From the NCBI GenBank assembly GCA_021234155.1, contig JAJEKV010000027.1, forward strand, positions 4,586,623 through 4,650,622: a DNA stretch of 64,000 nt, written 5' to 3'. The notes under the pieces are model-generated. The model made no database searches. It was given only the letters and a program-made list of their open reading frames with translations, and was not told where the DNA came from. The translations under genes and the position numbers were made by a program. The DNA is from Isoetes taiwanensis. Taxonomy: Eukaryota; Streptophyta; Lycopodiopsida; Isoetales; Isoetaceae. Of the stretch, positions 9,370-19,766 are shown in pieces (position 1 is the first letter of the stretch; the number at the start of each line of letters is the position of its first letter).

Positions 9370-10137
9370 ACAATATCATAACTGGGGAGCGAATTCTTGA
9401 CCTGCTGTGATGGTGATGGAGAAGGATTCTTAACCTGCTGCTCCGGTGATGCAGAACAATCCAAGGATTTACCATTCCCTCAGATCGGCATGGGCGACGT
9501 GGTCGTAGGAAATTACACCACCGGAAATAATAGCGACCCAGTTATGATATTGTGTGGCATTGAAGATTCTCTGTTACTAATAGCATGAAAAAAGTTGGAT
9601 TACTTTGAGTTTTAAAGAGTGCTTTGTCTCCTTTCTTTCAAGTCATGCTATGGAGTGGAATATCATAGACATGTCTTTCTATTTAAGTGCCACCCCATAG
9701 TGTAACATTTTCAACAAGATCATATTGTTATACTTAAGCCCTACATGGTAAGAGCTTAAGTTGCGGGCGGAGACCACCTAGGGGCAGATTCACATATTTT
9801 GATCAATTTGTTGAAATAGACATTCATTATGCTGCAGAATATGTGCTTATTGCAAGTATTTGTCTCACTAAACCTGATAACTTTTGCACCGAGTATCTTA
9901 TAGATCGCTAAGTTGTAATGAAATAACTAGCAAGTGGTACCTTTGCAGAAGGTGATAAGAAATTGTGGTGATGAGAAAAAACTTATGGGTGAGAAAATCT
10001 TTAAGTTGTTGAAGAGAGAATTTCGATTTTGAACCTCTGTAAAGTTGCTGAGAGAAATGTTCACAACGACATTCTATTAGATTCTTTTCCAAACTCAAAA
10101 ACCCTGGAAAACCCTCATGATGATTTTGGAAAAGAGA
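9370..10137. other. Intergenic region, no gene recognised
   Basis: Short open frames only, none with family similarity or codon-like structure. Confidence 0.5.
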
Positions 10138-10174
10138 AATGTTCGCGGCGGCCTTGGCCGCCGCGAACTTCTTG
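10138..10174. repeat. GC-rich 28-bp palindrome
   Basis: GTTCGCGGCGGCC and GGCCGCCGCGAAC are perfect arms separated by 2 nt in AT-rich surroundings. A related but degenerate sequence (GGCCGCCGCGATAAATTT) occurs at about 36270. This looks like the fused ends or excision relic of a small transposon, upstream of the acyltransferase gene. Confidence 0.75.
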
Positions 10175-10779
10175 TAAAAGATAAGTCGTCTAACATATTT
10201 CACCTTTACAAAGATACTACACAGGTAATAATATAATATTTTTATTGCGAATGTTTGTTGAGGCACAACGTCTAGTTGTTTAATAAGATGTACACTTTAA
10301 GGAAGTGGAAAGAAATGGGTGGCCATATGGGTGATGATTAGTTTAAAACTTTGGAATGAGAAAACATAATAAAATACAAGTAGTTTAACATATTTCACCT
10401 TTACAGAAACAGAAACAGTATAGTATAAGTTTACACGACGGCTTGAAATTGGAGGGGTGGGTTTCCTCACCAGAATTTTTGATCGGAGTTGGAAAAAACG
10501 GGTATCTTAAAGTAGATTCCGATAAAAAATTTCTAAGAGGACAAGTAAAATTGGGCAAATGAAAGGGATTTTTCTTAAAAATCTGGCCATGATGAGTAAG
10601 GAATGGTATATGGTTTGGTGGCTAAGAAAAAATCCAAGTTTAAACGTTTGTTGAGTGACATGTGAAGAGGTACACACTTTGAAGAAAGTGGGGCGGCCCT
10701 ATGATGGTTGATGGATACTTTAAAAGCTCTAGTGCTGGTGGAACCAAACTCCACAAAAGGAACACGCGAACCTAAATTT

Positions 10780-10795
10780 TCTACATATAAACCTG
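10780..10795 (+). promoter_or_regulatory. Possible TATA box of the BAHD gene
   Basis: TATATAA-like sequence (ACATATAAAC) about 60 bp before the ATG at 10848. Upstream, the segment with ACACTTT-AAGAAAGTGG and GGCCATATGG near 10290-10340 is partly repeated at 10670-10720, so the proximal promoter seems to include an old duplication. Confidence 0.4.
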
Positions 10796-10847
10796 ATGTC
10801 ATGTTTACTTTTTCGACCTATCCAGATTATCATAGGAAGCGGATGAA

Positions 10848-12442
10848 ATGAACGGGCATGTGGATGGAGAGCGTGTGGACGGCTCTTTCAAGGATCCAGT
10901 TCTCAAAATAAGAATTGCAAATGAGGAACTGGTCGTCCCTGCTGAAGCGCAAGAGCACGCAGATTTTCCTCTGTCAAATCTGGACCACTACGTGCCGATA
11001 ATGGTGAAAACCTTGTATGTGTATGAAGTTCCAAATTTTGCAGGGAGCAAGGACGTATCAGTAGCACAGGTTTTAAGAGATTCGCTGGCCAGGGCTCTGG
11101 TGGTGTACCATCCAGTAGCAGGCAAAATCAGGGAAAATGAAGACTCTGGGAAGCTGCAGGTCTGCTACGATCAGCCAGGAGTGCCTTTTGTGGAAGCATT
11201 TGCAGATAATGATATATCCGATCTGGGCAGATTTACTGTTGCTGGAGGAACTAGCTGGGATGGGCTGATTCCGGATTCCAGCACCTATCCAGGATCAAAA
11301 CATGGAGGCATAATCGGGGGTCCCATATTCCACGTCCAGGTAAAGGTTGAATACATCTCAAGTAGGATCAAAGATTGAAATTCTTTCTGAATCTTAGCCA
11401 TAGCCATACATAGGCTGAGTACATCTCAAGTAAAGTTAAAGTTTGAAGTTGTTTCTGAATCTTAGCAGCCATATGTTGGAATTTTTGCCACAGAAGTATG
11501 ATTTGAATTTTGGGTTATGATTTTCCAAAACAGATCACGCAGTTCAGAACTGGAGGGTTCACTCTAGGCACCAGCATCAGCCACATGATAGTGGACGGGA
11601 TCTCAGCAGGAGAGTTTTTTAGCTGCTGGTCAAGCATAGCCAGGGGAATTACAGTACTACAAACTCCAAATTTCAGCAGGAGTTTCTTGAGCCCAAGACC
11701 ACACCCCCATGTTGAATTCGGGCACCTGGAGTGCTTCCCACTTAAAGACATTTCCAACGTGCACGATCTGCTGCACCAGGGCACCTTTGAATACGACAGC
11801 TTCTCGTTTAATCTAGCAGGTATCAAAAAACTACAAAACACCATAACAAATGAGGCTGAATCAGAGCCTTTGCTTCATAAATGCACAGGATTTGAGGCTG
11901 TGGCAGCGCTGGCCTGGCAAGCAAGAACAAAATCTCTGCAACTAAAACCTGCCCAGATGGTGAAATTGGTCTTCTCCATGAGTGCAAGACCCAAACTTCC
12001 TAAGGAATATATCAAGAATTACTTAGGAAATTTGGTCCTGTACCCTTCATTAGTACTCAAGGCTGGTGATGTAGTCCAGATGTCACTTTCTGGCATAGTG
12101 AGGTCCATCCAAGAGGCTAAAAAGAGCATTACTTTAGAGTATGTGCAATCTGCTGTAGACCATTATGAGATCACAAGGGCACCCCCCACCCATGATGACC
12201 TTACATTTTGTATTGCCCCCTGGAGTTGGTTGGGGTTGAATGATGGTGGCAACTTTGGTTGGGGTAACCCCCTCTATGTTGGGCCTTCTAAACCCTCCCC
12301 TCATAGTCGAGAGCTCGGCGCTATTCTTCTTACCTCTGGCTCCAAAGAAAAGGGTGACCTCGCTCATCATCTCCTCCTCGGCCTCCCTTCATTTGCTATG
12401 GAATCCTTTTCTTCTTTCGTTTCAGAATACGTATCTGCTTGA
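10848..12442 (+). CDS. BAHD acyl-CoA acyltransferase (hydroxycinnamoyl/fatty-alcohol type), 466 aa
   Basis: Two exons, 10848-11339 and 11534-12442, joined at a phase-0 GT-AG intron (CCAG|GTAAAG ... AACAG|ATCACG), give a 466-aa protein, normal for the family. It transfers an acyl group from CoA to an alcohol or amine in the cytosol. The catalytic HxxxD is present as HMIVDG in exon 2. The second signature reads NFGWG instead of DFGWG, an Asp-to-Asn change at a structural residue. The N-terminal PLSNLDHYVPIMV and VYHPVAGKIRENEDSGKL fit the clade containing omega-hydroxyacid and fatty-alcohol hydroxycinnamoyltransferases, but substrates cannot be assigned from sequence. The intron lies at the usual plant BAHD position shortly before HxxxD. 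The frame is intact. The stop codon lies within the 18-bp duplication caused by the LINE insertion just downstream, which displaces the original 3' UTR. Confidence 0.9.
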
Positions 12443-12453
12443 CCTCATATGTA

Positions 12454-12698
12454 TTTTTTTTTTTTTAAGGAAGCTATATTAAAAGTAAAATATGATTACA
12501 TAAGAATGCTAAGGGAAGTGGAGATAACCCCAAATCTCGTCCTTAACACTAAGGTGTAATTTAGAAGTCAAATACTGGTTTTGGAGTCGAGATTTAATCT
12601 CATAATGAATCATAATAAAGACATGTAGCAAAAGTGCACTTACCTCTTGTGTGTCCAAATCACCCAACAGACTAAAGCCCTGAAGATATTAAAAGCCA
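12454..12698 (-). mobile_element. 5'-truncated LINE tail, poly(A) on the minus strand
   Basis: A 245-bp insert begins with a T-run on the plus strand (a poly(A) tail on minus) and is flanked by perfect 18-bp duplications at 12436-12453 and 12699-12716 (TGCTTGACCTCATATGTA). Read on minus, its first codons give AFNIFRALVCWVIWTHKR, the typical C-terminal motif of plant LINE ORF2. This is target-primed reverse transcription of a severely truncated LINE, recent enough that the duplications are identical. Confidence 0.88.
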
Positions 12699-12770
12699 TG
12701 CTTGACCTCATATGTACATGCATATGTACATGTTTGACCTCATATACTTATGAAAAATGGCGATGCTCAC

Positions 12771-12956
12771 TCGAACGTCTTATTTAACAACCACGGTCAT
12801 GTTTGAACCAGCATGAAATAAAAAAAACTCCGTGTATTTTTTCTCTCAATGTGGCTTTAACATGACACTCATTAAAAAAATCGTTAAGTCCACAAAAACC
12901 TCCGTGTATTTTTTTTTTGTTCAAACATGACAGTGGTTGTTAAATACCACGATCGC
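12771..12956. mobile_element. Small TIR element (MITE), about 190 bp
   Basis: The left arm contains ATTTAACAACCACGGTCATG and the right arm its near-complement, as inverted repeats of about 35-40 bp. The spacer is AT-rich with a repeated CTCCGTGTATTTTTT. The target duplication is unclear. Confidence 0.7.
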
Positions 12957-13339
12957 TGTAGCCCTGAAACTTTTCCCAGCAGCTTATTCAGCCACGCGTG
13001 GGCTATCCCGCGTGGGCTGATGCCAAAATTTTCCCCCAGCGCTGAATCAGTTCAAAAATATGCCAAATTTTCCTTTCGATGAAAAGGGCCACGATTCTCC
13101 TCTCAAGAAGACTTCACCTTGCCGGATTCAAGCATTCGATTCTTCTCCACATCATTCCGATCTTTCTTTTTGCTGCCAAAATCGTCCTTCATCTCTTGAT
13201 CTGTTGAGCCATAATCAGATCTGATCGAATTGCCAAGAAGCCCGTTCAAAATCGTCCTTCATCTATTAAAATTTTCTCTGAATCCTTTGTTTTCTTCCTT
13301 CCTCTGTTCGAATTCATTCTTCTCGTGGACCTGAACTCT

Positions 13340-14444
13340 TTTCCGGAAGATGGGTTTGCTGAATTTGATGAGGAGATTCCATCCACTCAGATTGCACCTG
13401 AGCATTCCAGCCCTGCTGTGAATCCAGCAGCTACTTCTGCCAAAGGGAAGGTTCTTTGATCTAATCATGTCATTGATCATCTCTTAATGGAGTTCGCAGA
13501 TGTTAAATTCAATGTGGTTAAGAAGGGGAATCTAGGATGCAAGCATCACGATTTGATCGCAACCCGCCTGAACAGGGAGTTTAATATGAAGTATGAGGGA
13601 AAGCAAGTGAAGAATCGTCTTGAGTTTATGATCAGGCGGTATAAGAAGGAAAGAGATCAAGAGAAAGAGATCAAGAGAATGGAACAGGGGGCACTCCAAG
13701 CACATGGCAGTACTTTGATTAGATAGATGCCATCCTGGGTAGCTCGGCCAAGTGCGGTGGATTGCCAGGAGGCACAACAGACATTGGGTTTAGATCCCAA
13801 ACAAATTCTGACTCCAATGCAAGTGGCAGTAGTAGGAAGCGTCCTTCATGTGATCGGCAAGAAATACAGGAGGTTCTTGGGAAGAGGCACAAGGGATCAT
13901 GCCAAATTGAGCAACCAGGCAGCCCTCCAGCAATCAATCTAGAGGCCCAAGACTCGCGAGTGACAGTGATTGATGATGAGAGCGAGGAAATTCCTGATGA
14001 TTGTCAACACACACCCAAGAAGGATGGGAAGGAGAAGCAAACTGTTGCTAAGAAAGGCAGCTCCAGTCTTCGGGGAATACTAAATCAAAACGCAATGACG
14101 AAGCAGTTCGAGGTGCAGCATCTATTCTGGCTTATGCTCTTACGAGCATCACTGTCATACAAAAAGACTTGAAGGTCATGGAGTTGCAACAAAAGAGAGA
14201 AGCAGCTGAGCGTGCTGAGCAATTGCAACTGCAAATTGCAGATAGGAAGGAGCATTTGCAACTGCGTCTTGCTGAGATGCAAATGAGACTTCAACTTGAT
14301 ATGCATTCACGCACATCTGCTCCCCAAACTAGCAACATTGCGAGCCCATTTTATCCCACTAGTTTTGCTGGAGGCGAATTGCCAACTGAGAAGGAGCCAT
14401 TCCATCCGTCTGCATCAAGTTCACATAATTATTACCAGCATTAA
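13340..14444 (+). pseudogene. Harbinger ORF1, Myb/SANT-like DNA-binding protein, broken
   Basis: The sequence encoding FADVKFNVVKKGNLGCKHH, DLIATRLNREFN and VKNRLEFMIRRYKKE matches the Myb/SANT-like domain of PIF/Harbinger ORF1 proteins, which bind transposon ends and recruit transposase. A TGA at 13457-13459 stands where the first conserved Trp (TGG) of the domain is expected. A second stop follows at about 13723, and the downstream part lies in other frames (13762-14172, then 14169-14444, a Gln/Glu/Arg-rich coiled coil). At least two frameshifts and two stops make it non-functional. Confidence 0.75.
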
Positions 14445-14550
14445 AGTATTGAAAGATGTTGTGGTCTGAAAAATTTCAGTAACTCAGGTATGTTAAACTT
14501 ATTCTTGTTATAAAAATCATTTGTTCTTGGACATGGCATATGCTAAGGTG

Positions 14551-14900
14551 TAATGCAAGTCACGTTTTAATGCCCTCATGGTGTAATGCAAGTCACGTTT
14601 TAATGCCCTCATGGGATTATGTATTTATGCAACAAGTAGAAATGGTTTAAGCAACTGCTGTGCAAGGTGGGCCAATGCAAAATTCAGATTTTCTGTTGTA
14701 CAGAAAACAGAGCACTTTAAACAACTAAGGTGGGCCAATGCAAAATTTAGATTTTATGTTGTACAGAAAACAGAGCATTTTAAACAACTAAGGTGGGCCA
14801 ATGCAAGTCACGTCTGAATTCATTTTGGACTTATGTATTTATGCAACAAGTGTGGGTTTGTATGCAAGGTGGGCCAATGCAAAGTAAAGCTTTCCTGCTG
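14551..14900 (+). repeat. Internal tandem repeats of the Harbinger element
   Basis: A 31-bp unit with GTAATGCAAGTCACG occurs twice (from about 14551). A 62-bp unit (GGTGGGCCAATGCAAAATT... to ...ACTA) occurs about 2.5 times from 14665. The core AGGTGGGCCAATG recurs near 14867, 17482, 17681 and 17738. Such clusters resemble subterminal transposase-binding arrays. Confidence 0.75.
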
Positions 14901-14997
14901 TACAAAAAACAGAGGTCATTTTCAATGCAAGAGTAACAGACTATGTTGGATTACAGAATAGTTGACTTTGGAATTATACAATGTAGATCATTACATA

Positions 14998-15007
14998 GCA
15001 CAGGTGG
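14998..15007 (+). repeat. 10-bp target duplication, left copy
   Basis: GCACAGGTGG here and again at 17479-17488, exactly flanking the 2.47-kb element. The insertion hit one of the AGGTGGGCCAATG repeats. Confidence 0.85.
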
Positions 15008-17478
15008 CGTGAAAATATTTTTACCCCGGTTATTGTGATTCCATCGCAAAAAATTCCATCCCGCAGAATCACAGACCCTTCGGGAACGGGATCCGTTCCG
15101 GAGGCCCCGTTATCCGTACCTGACAGTGTCAGGTGTACCTTCTGATTGATCCCAGCCATCCATCTAAATGGTGCATCCTGACCGTCCATTTTATACCTTC
15201 CGGCGGAATCACCTCCGCAAAATACCGCGGGACGGAATCACCGCACTTTTATTCCATGCCGCAGAATCACCATCTGGAATATCTCACTAAAAATTCAAAA
15301 TTTTCACCTACTGTTCTTGTGGGAGGTTTTTCGGCTATGGCGGCTTGCTCCGGCTGGGGTTTCCTTCTTTTCTTGTTCTTGTTTTACTTTTGCTTCTACA
15401 GATCAGGCAGCATCTACAGGTTTTCAATCTTAGTTAAATCTACAGGTTTTCAATCTTAGTTAAATGCTTGCGATCCTACCGTGGAAGGAAATAGGTCGCC
15501 CATGCTTGCGATCCTGGTCCGGACCAAGAAGTGTGTTTCTCGGCCATCTTTGCTCCGGATCTTGACGCGCGAATCTAAGCAGAGGGGTGTAGAGGAATCC
15601 GCGGCATGCGGTAACGATCGAATTAATGGAGGCATTTGAGGCCGAGAGGCGCCATATCTTGATGTGGTTACTCCCAAGAAGCGAGTAAAGGGTGGATCCG
15701 CGAGGGCAAAGGGCAAGGGCGATATGGCGTCGTTGTGGGAGATCCGTTGGGTTGGATTCATGGCGCCACTTGGACGTAAGTTCCCCGGGAGGCGGGGGAC
15801 ATAGTTCCCGTAAAGCCCGCAAAAAATTTATGAACCGCATCCAAAACACATCACTTTTTATGATTGATCCCCATTTCGCCATATGCCCAAATCTTTGCGA
15901 GTCATAACCGGGCCGAAATTGTGATTTCAAGATTTGGGTTCCCGTGATTTCTTCCCACTTCTTCATAAGGATGATTCTATACTTATGTTTTGGATCAGAA
16001 ATGTGGATTTTAAAGCGATTGGGCGGAAGCGTAAAATGAACGATGAGGCGTAGCTATGGCGCCCGTAAATTTGCTGATGGTTGAATCGAATATTACCAGC
16101 CCGGGGCCTTTTTTTCCTCCTCCTTCTATGCATCTTTCCCACAAAATTCATCAAATGATCATCAAAGTCGCTTGGATTTTGCCATAGCCGGGAATAACAT
16201 TGATTCTTCCCTTTGCCGAAAAAAGTAACCTAGGAGATTGGAATTCCATCTTGCAAGCATTGGAAGTCAAGGCTCGGAAGGGCATTGGGCGTTAAGCTCA
16301 TAGGTTTTAATCCTTTTTGCCATTGCCTTTTACTCCAACCGGGCTATTTAGTTTTATCTTGATTAAGAAGAGCTACTGGATTGAGGCAAACGAAAAGATG
16401 AAACGAGGAGAGATGGAATCGAAAATACCTCAAACCTAGCACACACACACACACGCCCCTTGCTTCTTTGCACCTAATAACCTTTATTATGAGTATGAGA
16501 GGCATGCCCAAGAGTATGGAAATTTTCGGGATTAAACAGATTTTGCAAAGATAAAACCGGTTTTCGGTCCCGTGGTTCTCGTGAGGGGCCGATCCGCCTC
16601 GGAGGTTCAATCCTCCATCCCAAAGAGAACATCCTTCATTTCTTATTGCCTTAACAGGGTTATGTATGCTTAGCTAAACCATCCCGAACCGGTTTCTATG
16701 GAATCAAAGGAAATTCATCTCGAACCATTTTCTATGGAATCAAATGAAAATTTTGGATTGAACCATGGTAATTTTTCCTCCCCGTGGCCCCGCCTTTTGT
16801 AGACGATAGGTCCCGAGCGATTTGAAATTCCATGGTGATTCCACCTGAAGGAATATTAGGGTATGTGATTCTACCAAGAATATCTAAGCCACGGTGATTC
16901 CACGGGTTAGAATATCACAAGAAATGTGATTCCATCCGCGTAATTACAAGTTGTTGGTGATTCCACTTTATTTTTCACGAGGGTGATTCCACCGCGGAAT
17001 TTTACGGACGTGATTCCGCCAGGGGTTTTTCACCATGGTGATTCCACCCGGCGGATATCAAGGTGATTCCGCCCCGTGGAATAGGGAGGTTGTGATTCCG
17101 CCCAAGAATAACACGATGGTGATTCCATCTCACGAATCGACGCTTGATTCCATCCGGCTAATAGCAAGGTGGTGATTCCGCCCGCGTAATAACATGAGAT
17201 TGTGATTCCGCCTCGCGGAATAAATAATACCGGCCAGATTCCGCCCGTGGAATACATGAGCGGTGATTCCATCTCGAAGAATCATAAATTGGTGATTCTA
17301 TCTGGTGGAATAGCAAAGTTGTGATTCCGCCGGAAGGTATAAATGACCTGAAAGCGACCCTGTCAGGTACGGATAACGGGGGCTCTGGTACGGATAACGG
17401 GGTCTCGGCCTGGTGATTCCGCGGGATGGAATTTTTTGCGATGGAATCACAATAACCGGGGTAAAAATATTTTGTTCC
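15008..17478. mobile_element. 2.47-kb TIR element, MULE-like, with GTGATTCC-rich interior
   Basis: The ends are inverted repeats: both contain AAAATATTTTTACCCCGG followed inward by TTATTGTGATTCCATCGC and, further in, CCGTTATCCGTACCTGACAG and TTTATACCTTCCGGCGG, so homology extends about 200 bp with indels. The 10-bp target duplication and long TIRs fit a Mutator-like element (usually 9-11 bp). No transposase is visible; it is non-autonomous. The interior 15450-16700 has a 168-codon open frame on minus and short plus-strand coding-like pieces (for example around 15660-15720) that may be captured gene fragments, but I recognise none. Confidence 0.8.
16834..17340. repeat. Array of about 18 GTGATTCC(A/G)CC units
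   Basis: GTGATTCCGCC or a close variant recurs about every 28-30 bp, usually followed by a GGAATA-type half-site (for example CGCGGAATA, GGTGGAATA), so each unit can form a small hairpin. The same motif is part of the element's terminal repeats. Units are degenerate, spacing is irregular and there are no unique spacers, so this is not a CRISPR array. Confidence 0.8.
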
Positions 17479-18356
17479 GCACAGGTGGGCCAATGTAAAT
17501 GCCTTTGTTGCACAGTAAAGAAAAATTAGAATGTACACTTTATTTTTATATTGAAGAGGTCACTTTCATCTTGCATTTACACTTTATTTTTATATTGAAG
17601 AGGTCACTTTCATCTTTCATTACAGGATATATTGCACAACAGAATAATGAATTTTCTGAATAGTATAGCTTAACACATTTCAGGTGGGCCAATGTAAAGT
17701 TGCTGTACGTTCCAAAAGAGGGAATTTTGAATTACAGGTGGGCCAATACAACAACAAACAAATTAAATCACATTGCAACTAAAGAACACATGACAGAATT
17801 TTTCTCATTACACACATGCTTTGAAGATCACATCTAATTTTGGATTGAAAAAAGCAAACTGAAAATGCTTCAAGAGCATTCATGCAATAAAATTAAAACA
17901 CACATTAGGGCGGATTTGGGGTCTGAAAATGGCCCTTATCTTGGGCTAAAGATTTCCACGTCAGATTCGCCAGGACCAATCAGGTTTGCGCCTTTTTTAC
18001 GAAAGTCAGTATTACTTGGCATGTAGAAGGATGAGCAGGCTTACTTGGCATCCACATGGCGTATTTTCATAGGGGATGCCTGCGCTTTTATTGCAACCAT
18101 TTTAATGGCCCGTATTTTTCGAGTCGCCACCGCCCAAAATAATGGTGACTTTGACCCTCCACCGCCGTCACCAACTCCCTTTGTCAAATTTTGGCGCCAA
18201 ACTTCACATCTTGTCACTCCTCCCACCTCTACGTGCATCCTCTCCGCCCTCACTCCTCATCCGCAATCCATGTCTCCTGTAATTTCGTGTGTTCTTGCCC
18301 CATTTACGTAACTCCCAAGGTCAAGAAGTGGGAGGTTTTGTCTCAATAGGTTCGGG

Positions 18357-18593
18357 GTGAGTATGCCGCCATCAACGAGGGCGCATATAGAGTTAAGCGA
18401 CAAAGGCGATCGACGCGTATGGACACATTGGATAGGTAGGATAAAAGAGTTCAAGTTGAATTCTAGCGCCTGGAAAGTGGAAAGTATAACAATACGACAT
18501 GCATATACCCCTTCCGATATGGCCAAAGAGCTAATCTCCACCAAAAAACAAATTTTCCCAAAATTGCCCGCAAATGGTAACCACCTTAAAACG
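18357..18593 (+). CDS. Unidentified ORF fragment in the 13.6-kb element
   Basis: An 80-codon open frame ending just before the first GATCACACGACGC hairpin, with no family similarity that I recognise. Its position directly before a hairpin is the same as for the other gene units of this element. Likely a relic; no intact start context is evident. Confidence 0.25.
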
Positions 18594-18662
18594 GATCACA
18601 CGACGCCGGGCTAGTCAAGCCGACTACTTAATCTGCGTGAGATAGTTTCGCGTCGTGTGATC
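18594..18662. repeat. Hairpin element, arms GATCACACGACGC (copy 1)
   Basis: Perfect 13-bp inverted arms at 18594-18606 and 18650-18662 enclose 43 bp. This is the best copy of a short hairpin family that recurs between ORFs throughout 18.6-31 kb. Confidence 0.85.
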
Positions 18663-19580
18663 TTCTTTATCTTTTCATTTCTTTTCGTTGACACGTGTTT
18701 ACAAACAAATTTATTGTGCGGGTTTATGTTTATCGACGTCGTGGATGTCATTCCGCCGAAAATTATTAGTAGTGTACTTGTCGTGGTATCACATAGACAT
18801 CGGAATTGTCCTTTTCAAAGGTATGGATGCCGCGGACCTTGCGGGTATAGGCATCCGGTTTTACTGACATGATTATAACGTAAAGGTCGGAAACCGAGCT
18901 TGAGGCCTGGTTGAATTGCCCCTTTAAGTGAACTTTGTAAGCCACGGACTAATGAGAACAATGTAATTGCAATGAAGAAATGCATGGTCGACGAGGTGCA
19001 AGCTGGAATGTCCAAAACGGAGGCGCGAGGATGAGTTTCAAAATCTTCACACCGCTTGAGGTATTTGCTAACATATTCCGGATATGGCGCAGAAGTTCAA
19101 AAGTCTCAAGACATATATACGCTTTCTCCCCCCATTTTGTGGATGGCTTATTTTTGGTTCCGACTGGATGTTCGATTCCACGAATCATCCGGGTCAACTA
19201 ACAGAGGTCCGCGTAGTTAAGTCCTCCTTTAAGTTCGGATACTTTTATAATCGCTTAATTGTCAACTAGAACGAAGGAAACAAAAAAGAGAGGTTGCACA
19301 ACTTTTTGGGAGCCGCTTTGAGGACCATAACGCACACTCCGGCGCGGTGGATATTCGAGTATGGAGAGGGGAGGAAGTCATTTATACACGCCACCATGGA
19401 AAGCGAATGGCCATTATCGAGCTAAGAGTGCTAATGGAGACAGGAGATTGTCGACTTCCATTATTTTATTGATGGCATTAGGGTTGGTTACGTGCAAGAG
19501 GGAAATGTAAAGTTTAGTGAGTTCGCGATCAACAAGAAATTGTCTATCGGCTAGCGCTTTGAATCTCGGTTTTTTATTTG
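18663..19580 (+). pseudogene. Unidentified coding relic in several frames
   Basis: Open stretches in shifting frames, such as 18980-19201 and 19084-19269, plus a later one encoding FHYFIDGIRVGYVQEGNV near 19460-19510, suggest one gene broken by frameshifts. It lies between hairpin copy 1 and the H3-like gene. I cannot assign a family. Confidence 0.3.
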
Positions 19581-19739
19581 TGTTTTTGTCCGATGTTTTT
19601 TTTTAGGGTTCCGTATTTTGTCCGATATTTTTTAGGGTTCCGCATAATTATTTAAAAACGTTACCATCATATTTTACTTTAACTTCGCTTTTTACTATTT
19701 ATCTCTTGCCGGTTGTCTATTTTTGTCGGTGTTTCGTAG

Positions 19740-19746
19740 TATAAAG
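19740..19746 (+). promoter_or_regulatory. TATA box of the H3-like gene
   Basis: TATAAAG 27 bp before the ATG at 19767. The spacing leaves almost no 5' leader, unlike ordinary plant histone genes. Confidence 0.5.
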
Positions 19747-19766
19747 CGCCATCCGGCCGAGAAGCC

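Noticed and set aside
9898-10266. 122-codon minus-strand ORF upstream of the BAHD gene
   Set aside because: Spans the GC palindrome and repeat DNA; composition looks random and no homology is apparent.
15460-15966. 168-codon minus-strand ORF in the 2.5-kb element
   Set aside because: Overlapping frames on both strands are equally open in this GC-richer DNA; no family similarity, so it was not called as a gene.
16601-16616. A perfect tRNA-like T-arm (GGAGG-TTCAATC-CTCC)
   Set aside because: No matching acceptor, D-arm or anticodon arm lies upstream at tRNA distances, so it is probably chance or a very degraded tRNA/SINE relic.
16834-17340. CRISPR-like repeat array
   Set aside because: Eukaryotic context, degenerate units, irregular spacing and spacers that are part of the same hairpin unit.
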